From Sphingomonas_O antarctica (GTDB lineage: Bacteria > Pseudomonadota > Alphaproteobacteria > Sphingomonadales > Sphingomonadaceae), in contig NZ_CBCRXM010000006.1 in assembly GCF_965137005.1 (NCBI RefSeq), positions 1-64,000 of the forward strand: a DNA stretch of 64,000 nt. Reading direction: 5' to 3'. Positions 59,700-64,000 of this stretch are shown here, one piece after another (position 1 is the first letter of the stretch; each line of letters starts with the position of its first letter). Both the position numbers and the translations under genes were made by a program. The notes below the pieces were generated by a model that saw only the letters and a program-made list of their open reading frames with translations, was not told where the DNA came from and ran no database searches.

Positions 59700-59831
59700 A
59701 CCCCGGCTCGGAGGGCGGGGTGACGGGCGATTTGCTCATCAGAATTCGTCCCCCCGGACTTGATCCGTGGTCCATTCGCCCGCCGTCCGCAAACGAATGC
59801 AAATGGACCCTGACCTTCGTCAGGGTGACGG
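59700..59831. repeat. Dispersed inverted repeats, type C (two copies or a composite)
   Basis: GACCCCGGCTCGGAGGGCGG, GGTGACG forms one arm; CCCCGGACTTGATCCGTGGT, CCATTCGCCC ... AAATGGACCCTGACCTTCGT, CAGGGTGACGG forms the rest. It lies between the convergent fadJ-like and SMP-30 genes. Confidence 0.75.
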
Positions 59832-59845
59832 CCTCCTCTCGCGTG

Positions 59846-60772
59846 CTACCCTTCATGTGCCAACTCCAACCCCGGCCGCGCCCATTCCCGCTTGGCCAAC
59901 CGCCCGGTCCCCGACAGCGTGACATAGGCCGTGCGCATATCCGCGCCGCCCCAACAGATATTGGTCGTGAACACATCCTCGGTCGCCACGAACTCGACCA
60001 GCCCGCCACCCGGCGCAACGACGCTGATCCCACTCTGCCCGATTGTCGCGACGCACACATTGCCGCTCGCTTCGACCCCCAATGAATCGAACCAGCGATA
60101 CCCCTCGGGCGAATAGAGGAATTTCGCGCCGCTTGCGGTCAGGCTCTCCCCGCCACCGACCTGGCCCGGCCCGGTGACATCGAACGCGTACAATTTGCAG
60201 GTATAGGTTTCCGCCACAAACAACGTCTTGCCGTCGGGCGACAGCCCGATGCCGTTCGGATTCTCCATCGGAAAAATGACTTCGCGGCACTCGCTGCCAT
60301 CGGCCTTGGCATAGAACACGCCGGTCACGTCGCGGCTGCGCTTGTCGTAAAATGTCTTGCCGTGATCGGTGAACCAGAAGCCGTCATGCGTATCGAACAC
60401 GATGTCGTTCGGCCCGCGTAAGGGGGCGTTCGACGCTTCGGAATACAGCGTCTCGACCGCCCCCGTCATCACATCGACGCGCTGGATGCTGCCGCCGATC
60501 CAGTCAGGCGCGGTGCCGTGCGGCGCGAGCATCCCGTTGCTCTCGATATAGTGAAATCCGCCATTGTTACAGACGTACAGCTTGCCGTCCGGCCCGAACG
60601 CCAGCCCGTTCGGCCCGCCGCCCACATCGGCGACCAACGCCTTGCTGCCATCGGGCAAACACCGCGTGATCCGCCCGGCTTCGATCTCGGTGACGATCAC
60701 GCTGCCATCGGCGCAGGCCACCGGTCCTTCGGGAAAGCGCAGCCCCGTGGTCATGATCTGCCAGTCGCTCAT
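59846..60772 (-). CDS. SMP-30/gluconolactonase family protein
   Basis: A 308-residue six-bladed beta-propeller hydrolase. The metal-binding glutamate is in GLRFPEGPVACADGSVIVTE near residue 15, the asparagines and aspartate in GGPNGLAFGPDGKLYVCNNG, GPNDIVFDTHDGFWFTDHGK and NGIGLSPDGKTLFVAETYTC. The family opens lactones with calcium or zinc. The neighbouring oxidising enzymes suggest a lactone made by alcohol or aldehyde oxidation, but the gene is on the opposite strand and divergent from the first aldehyde dehydrogenase gene by 74 bases. Confidence 0.92.
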   Translation of the reverse strand: MSDWQIMTTGLRFPEGPVACADGSVIVTEIEAGRITRCLPDGSKALVADVGGGPNGLAFGPDGKLYVCNNGGFHYIESNGMLAPHGTAPDWIGGSIQRVDVMTGAVETLYSEASNAPLRGPNDIVFDTHDGFWFTDHGKTFYDKRSRDVTGVFYAKADGSECREVIFPMENPNGIGLSPDGKTLFVAETYTCKLYAFDVTGPGQVGGGESLTASGAKFLYSPEGYRWFDSLGVEASGNVCVATIGQSGISVVAPGGGLVEFVATEDVFTTNICWGGADMRTAYVTLSGTGRLAKREWARPGLELAHEG

Positions 60773-60846
60773 CGCATCTCTCCCGCCTGTTCCTGCGTTT
60801 CGAGTGAGGCTAGGGACGGTGCGACATCAGGACAAGGACCGTGACG

Positions 60847-62277
60847 ATGACCGATTACTCCGCCGAACTCGGCTTGTTCATCGACGGCGCCTGGGCCTCG
60901 GGCGAAGGGCGTGACGCCAGCGCGGTGATCGACCCGTCGACCGGCGACACCATTGCCGAAGTCACCCACGCCACCCCCGCCGATCTCGACGTGGCACTCG
61001 CCGCCGCCGATGCCGCCTTCAAGCCCTGGGCGGCGACGTCGCCAGACGAGCGCGCGGTCATCCTGCATAAGGCGGCGGCGCTGCTCCGCGACCGGACCGA
61101 CGCCATCGCCCGCACGCTGACGCAGGAACAGGGCAAGCCGATCGCCGAAGCCAAGGGCGAAGTCGCCGGCGCGGCGCAGATGCTCGACTGGTATGCCGAA
61201 GAAGCCAAGCGGCTCTATGGCCGCGTTCTCGTCCGCCCGACGGGTCAGCGTTCGCTCGTCATCCGCCAACCCGTCGGCGTCGCGGCACTGTTCACCCCGT
61301 GGAACTTCCCGCTCTATCTCCTCGCCAAGAAAGTCGCGCCTGCGCTGGCCAGCGGTTGCGTGGCGATTGCCAAGCCGCCCGAGGAGACGCCCGGTTGCAC
61401 CGCCGCGCTCGCCCGGGCGCTGGCCGATGCAGGCCTCCCGCACGGCGTGTTCCAGATCGTCCACGGTGTGCCCGACACGGTCAGCCGCCACCTCATCGCG
61501 TCGCCGGTGGTGCGCAAAGTCAGCTTCACCGGCTCGGTCCCGGTCGGCAAGCATCTGATGAAGCTCGCCGCCGACGGCGTGAAGCGCGTCACGATGGAAT
61601 TGGGCGGCCACGCGCCGGTGCTGATCTTCGACGATTGCGATCTGGAAAAGACGCTCGACATGGTCGTGCCGCAGAAATTCCGGAATGCGGGTCAGGTCTG
61701 CGTGTCGCCGACGCGCTTTTACGTCCAGGCGGGCATTTACGACGCGTTTCTCAAAGGCTTTGCCGATCGCACCGCCAGCGTGAAAATCGGCAACGGACTG
61801 CAGGCCGACACCAAAATGGGCCCGCTCGCCAACACCCGCCGCCCCGATGCCATCGGTGCCCTGGTCGACGATGCCCGGGCCAAAGGCGCGCGCGTGCTCG
61901 CGGGCGGCGAACGCGGCGATGCGGGTTTCTTTTTCCAGCCGACTTTGCTCGCCGACGTTCCCGATCACGCCGACATCATGTCCAACGAACCCTTCGGACC
62001 AGTCGCCGTGACGCGGTCGTTCGAAACGTTCGACGATGCGATCGAACAGGCCAACCGCCTACCTTTCGGCCTCGCCGCGTTCGCCTTCACCGAAAACGGC
62101 CGCCGCGCGAACCTCCTCGGCGACGCGCTGGAATCGGGCATGGTCGGCATCAACACCTTCGCCATCTCCAGCGCCGACGCACCATTCGGCGGGGTCAAGG
62201 AATCGGGCTTCGGTAGCGAGGGCGGGAGCGAGGGGATGGACGCGTATCTGAATACCAAGGCGATCCATCAGGCCTGA
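60847..62277 (+). CDS. Aldehyde dehydrogenase, NAD(P)-dependent (succinate-semialdehyde type)
   Basis: A 476-residue aldehyde dehydrogenase. The catalytic Glu is in VTMELGGHAPVLIFDD near residue 253 and the catalytic Cys in FRNAGQVCVSPTRFYVQ near 287. The nucleotide site reads VALFTPWNFPLYLLAKKVAP near 140. The overall pattern (LTQEQGKPIAEAKGEVAGAA) is of the succinate-semialdehyde/glutarate-semialdehyde group. The ATG at 60847 lies eight bases after AAGGA; the GTG two codons earlier is too close. Followed by a short type B repeat and a second aldehyde dehydrogenase. Confidence 0.94.
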   Translation: MTDYSAELGLFIDGAWASGEGRDASAVIDPSTGDTIAEVTHATPADLDVALAAADAAFKPWAATSPDERAVILHKAAALLRDRTDAIARTLTQEQGKPIAEAKGEVAGAAQMLDWYAEEAKRLYGRVLVRPTGQRSLVIRQPVGVAALFTPWNFPLYLLAKKVAPALASGCVAIAKPPEETPGCTAALARALADAGLPHGVFQIVHGVPDTVSRHLIASPVVRKVSFTGSVPVGKHLMKLAADGVKRVTMELGGHAPVLIFDDCDLEKTLDMVVPQKFRNAGQVCVSPTRFYVQAGIYDAFLKGFADRTASVKIGNGLQADTKMGPLANTRRPDAIGALVDDARAKGARVLAGGERGDAGFFFQPTLLADVPDHADIMSNEPFGPVAVTRSFETFDDAIEQANRLPFGLAAFAFTENGRRANLLGDALESGMVGINTFAISSADAPFGGVKESGFGSEGGSEGMDAYLNTKAIHQA

Positions 62278-62296
62278 ACAGACCTAATCGAGCCAT

Positions 62297-62322
62297 GTCG
62301 CCCCTGCGCAGGCAGGGGCGAC
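62297..62322. repeat. Short palindromic repeat (type B arm)
   Basis: GTCGCCCCTGC–GCAG–GCAGGGGCGAC, a perfect 11-bp palindrome with a four-base centre, the two arms of the type B element joined without the long centre. It lies between the two aldehyde dehydrogenase genes. Confidence 0.85.
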
Positions 62323-62392
62323 AGTCTCTGCTTGCGGAGTCACGCGACGTGGCCGAATAAGTCCTCAAACGAAACGTGAGAGGATGATTGCG

Positions 62393-63814
62393 ATGCACGA
62401 TTACACGCAGCACTATATCGACGGCGCCTGGGTTCCAGGCGAAGGCGCGGTGCGCGACGTCATTTCGCCCTCGACCGAAGAAGCGGTGTCGCAGATCAAG
62501 GTCGCAACCAAGGGTGAAGTCGATCGCGCCGTACAGGCCGCGCGCAAGGCATTTCACAGCTTCTCGCAAACCAGCGTCGAGGACCGCGTCGCCCTGCTCG
62601 GTCGCATTGCGGAGGAATATAAGAAGCGCGTGCCCGATTTCGGGCGTGCGATGGCCGAGGAAATGGGCGCGCCGGTCTCCTTTGCCTCCACCGCGCAATC
62701 GCTCGCTGGTCTCGCCCATTTCGGCATCACCGCCAAGACGCTCAAGGACTTTCAGTTCAGCGAGCGCCTCGGCAACGCGCATGTCGTTTACGAACCGATC
62801 GGCGTCGTCGGGATGATCACGCCGTGGAACTGGCCGCTCAACCAGATTGCGCTGAAGGTCGCGCCGGCGCTCGCGGCGGGTGACACGATGATCCTCAAGC
62901 CCAGCGAAGAATGCCCCGGCTGTGCGCACATTCTCGCCGAAGTGATGCATGCGGCGGGCGTCCCCGCGGGCGTGTTCAACTTGGTGCAGGGCGACGGCCC
63001 GACCACGGGAGAGGCGATCAGCGCGCACCCGGACATCGACATGGTCAGCTTTACCGGCTCGACCCGCGCCGGCATCCTCATCGCCAAGGCCGCGGCCGAC
63101 ACGGTCAAGCGTGTCCACACCGAATTGGGCGGCAAGGCGGCCAACGTCGTTCTGCCCGGCGCCGACCTCTCCGCAGTCCTGCCGCCGACGATCCAGGGTG
63201 TCCTGGCCAATTCGGGGCAAAGCTGCATCGCCCCGACCCGCGTCCTCGTCCACAAGGACCAGATGGCCGAAGCGACGCAGGTCGTGAAAGCGATCGTCGA
63301 AAGCGTCCCCGTCGGCGACCCGCTGACCGAAGGCGCGCATATCGGCCCCGTCGTCAACAAGGCGCAGTTCGACAAGATCCAGTCGCTGATCCAGTCGGCG
63401 ATCGACGAAGGCGCGACGCTGGAGACCGGCGGCACCGGCCTCCCCACCAACGTCAATCGCGGCTATTTCATCCGCCCGACGGTGTTCACCGGCGTGACGC
63501 CCGACATGCGCATTGCCAATGAGGAAATCTTCGGCCCGGTCGCGACGCTGATGACCTACGACACGCTCGATCAAGCAATCGAGATCGCCAACGACACGCC
63601 CTATGGCTTGTCGGCGACGATATCGGGCGATCCTGCCGAAGCCGCCAAGGTCGCGCCGCGCCTCCGCGCCGGTCTCGTCACGATCAACAGCTGGGGTCCC
63701 GACAGCTTCGCGCCGTTCGGCGGCTACAAACAATCGGGCAATGGCCGCGAAGGCGGTGTCTATGGCCTCAAGGAATTCATGGAGGTGAAGACGGTCGTCG
63801 GAGCGCCTGCATGA
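62393..63814 (+). CDS. Aldehyde dehydrogenase family protein
   Basis: A 473-residue aldehyde dehydrogenase, distinct from its neighbour. The catalytic Glu is in HTELGGKAANVVLPGADL near residue 243 and the Cys in LANSGQSCIAPTRVLVHK near 277. VGMITPWNWPLNQIALKVAP near 143 is the cofactor site. FAPFGGYKQSGNGREGGVYG near the end is common in enzymes of broad specificity toward aromatic or aliphatic aldehydes. The ATG at MHDYTQHYID has GAGAGG nine bases upstream; an ATG three codons earlier lies too close. It overlaps the next gene by four bases (ATGA). Confidence 0.94.
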   Translation: MHDYTQHYIDGAWVPGEGAVRDVISPSTEEAVSQIKVATKGEVDRAVQAARKAFHSFSQTSVEDRVALLGRIAEEYKKRVPDFGRAMAEEMGAPVSFASTAQSLAGLAHFGITAKTLKDFQFSERLGNAHVVYEPIGVVGMITPWNWPLNQIALKVAPALAAGDTMILKPSEECPGCAHILAEVMHAAGVPAGVFNLVQGDGPTTGEAISAHPDIDMVSFTGSTRAGILIAKAAADTVKRVHTELGGKAANVVLPGADLSAVLPPTIQGVLANSGQSCIAPTRVLVHKDQMAEATQVVKAIVESVPVGDPLTEGAHIGPVVNKAQFDKIQSLIQSAIDEGATLETGGTGLPTNVNRGYFIRPTVFTGVTPDMRIANEEIFGPVATLMTYDTLDQAIEIANDTPYGLSATISGDPAEAAKVAPRLRAGLVTINSWGPDSFAPFGGYKQSGNGREGGVYGLKEFMEVKTVVGAPA

Positions 63815-64000
63815 TGCGCGCGCTCGTCCTCGCGCTGGCGCTCGCCGCTTCGGCGACGCCAGCGCTGGCCGCGCCAAGGGTCGCGCCCGCCGCCGCCTCG
63901 TTGCTCAACGAGACGGCGGAGGACGCCTATATCTATTTCTACCCGCTGATCCTCGAAGACCTCACGCGCCGGATATCGATGGTCGCGCCGCCGCCGCTCG
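63811..64000 (+). CDS. DUF1254 family exported protein, N-terminal part
   Basis: Only the first 63 residues are in the window. MMRALVLALALAASATPALA is a signal peptide. ETAEDAYIYFYPLILEDLTR then matches the start of the DUF1254 domain, which usually stands before a DUF1214 domain in secreted proteins of unknown activity. The ATG overlaps the aldehyde dehydrogenase stop (ATGATG), so the two are co-translated; a second ATG one codon on is equally possible. The remainder lies beyond the right edge. Confidence 0.75.
   Translation, partial: MMRALVLALALAASATPALAAPRVAPAAASLLNETAEDAYIYFYPLILEDLTRRISMVAPPPL

Noticed and set aside
62195..63877. 560-codon open frame opposite the second aldehyde dehydrogenase
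   Set aside because: Antisense shadow with no recognisable domain.

Overview
The window looks like a chromosomal segment of a sphingomonad (Alphaproteobacteria, Sphingomonadaceae). The support is high GC with strong G/C bias at codon third positions, the family-typical neighbours (his genes with HisE and a HIT protein, SspB/FumC, the ATP12–RluA–CrcB run, an NDUFS4-like ETC complex I subunit protein, DUF2585), remnants of an alphaproteobacterial gene transfer agent (GTA), and several families of palindromic intergenic repeats whose chance translations (VVPAKAG, PLPPGGAT) are typical of sphingomonads. Four N positions near 20.6 kb show that this is a draft assembly. No species can be named from the sequence.

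Layout. 1–2.4 kb: an OmpA-type protein cut by the window edge, then what appears to be a nearly deleted GTA cluster: a portal-protein N-terminus fused in frame to the C-terminus of the GTA tail protein gp15, followed by a DUF2793 gene. 2.4–15.7 kb: tRNA-Thr(GGT), a GFA protein, a cyclic-nucleotide-domain/thioredoxin-reductase-like flavoprotein, a large secreted orphan, IspG, an SDR, a copper-type Met/His-rich outer-membrane candidate, isoaspartyl peptidase, an aldo/keto reductase, mannose-1-phosphate guanylyltransferase, a DUF815 ATPase and a DUF885 protein. 15.736–18.455 kb: a complete-looking 2.72 kb IS1595-family element with 28-bp imperfect terminal inverted repeats, a 6-bp direct repeat at the target, and passenger content (an overlapping 248-aa/44-aa gene pair, a structured RNA-like segment with an intrinsic terminator, and a 77-aa Cys/His protein).

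18.5–31 kb: a membrane protein/XRE regulator pair behind a striking hairpin operator, an alpha/beta hydrolase, a glutaredoxin, an ABC-F protein, a PepSY protein with a two-component system, chorismate mutase, a polyprenyl diphosphate synthase, a CDF metal transporter, the helicase HrpB, an ETC complex I subunit protein and MsrB. 31–41.8 kb: a cytochrome P450, a NatAB-like ABC exporter, a lipoprotein, adenosine kinase, an amino acid permease, and the histidine segment hisB–hisH–hisA–hisF–hisE–HIT, whose genes are separated by inverted-repeat elements. 41.9–50.2 kb: sspB, fumC, DUF2585, gmk, the ATP12 chaperone/rluA/crcB operon and a GPH-type MFS carrier.

50.2–64 kb: a catabolic block that probably activates and oxidises acyl or alcohol substrates: acyl-CoA dehydrogenase, Zn-alcohol dehydrogenase, APH-like kinase and two SDRs coupled by 4-bp overlaps, then an aldo/keto reductase, a beta-lactamase-fold hydrolase, a FadB/J-type bifunctional beta-oxidation enzyme, an SMP-30 lactonase, two aldehyde dehydrogenases and the start of a DUF1254 protein.

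The most notable observations are the GTA deletion fusion, the passenger-bearing IS1595 element with its possible small RNA, and three separate genes (uup-like, histidine kinase, hrpB) in which a dispersed palindromic repeat is read in frame as protein.
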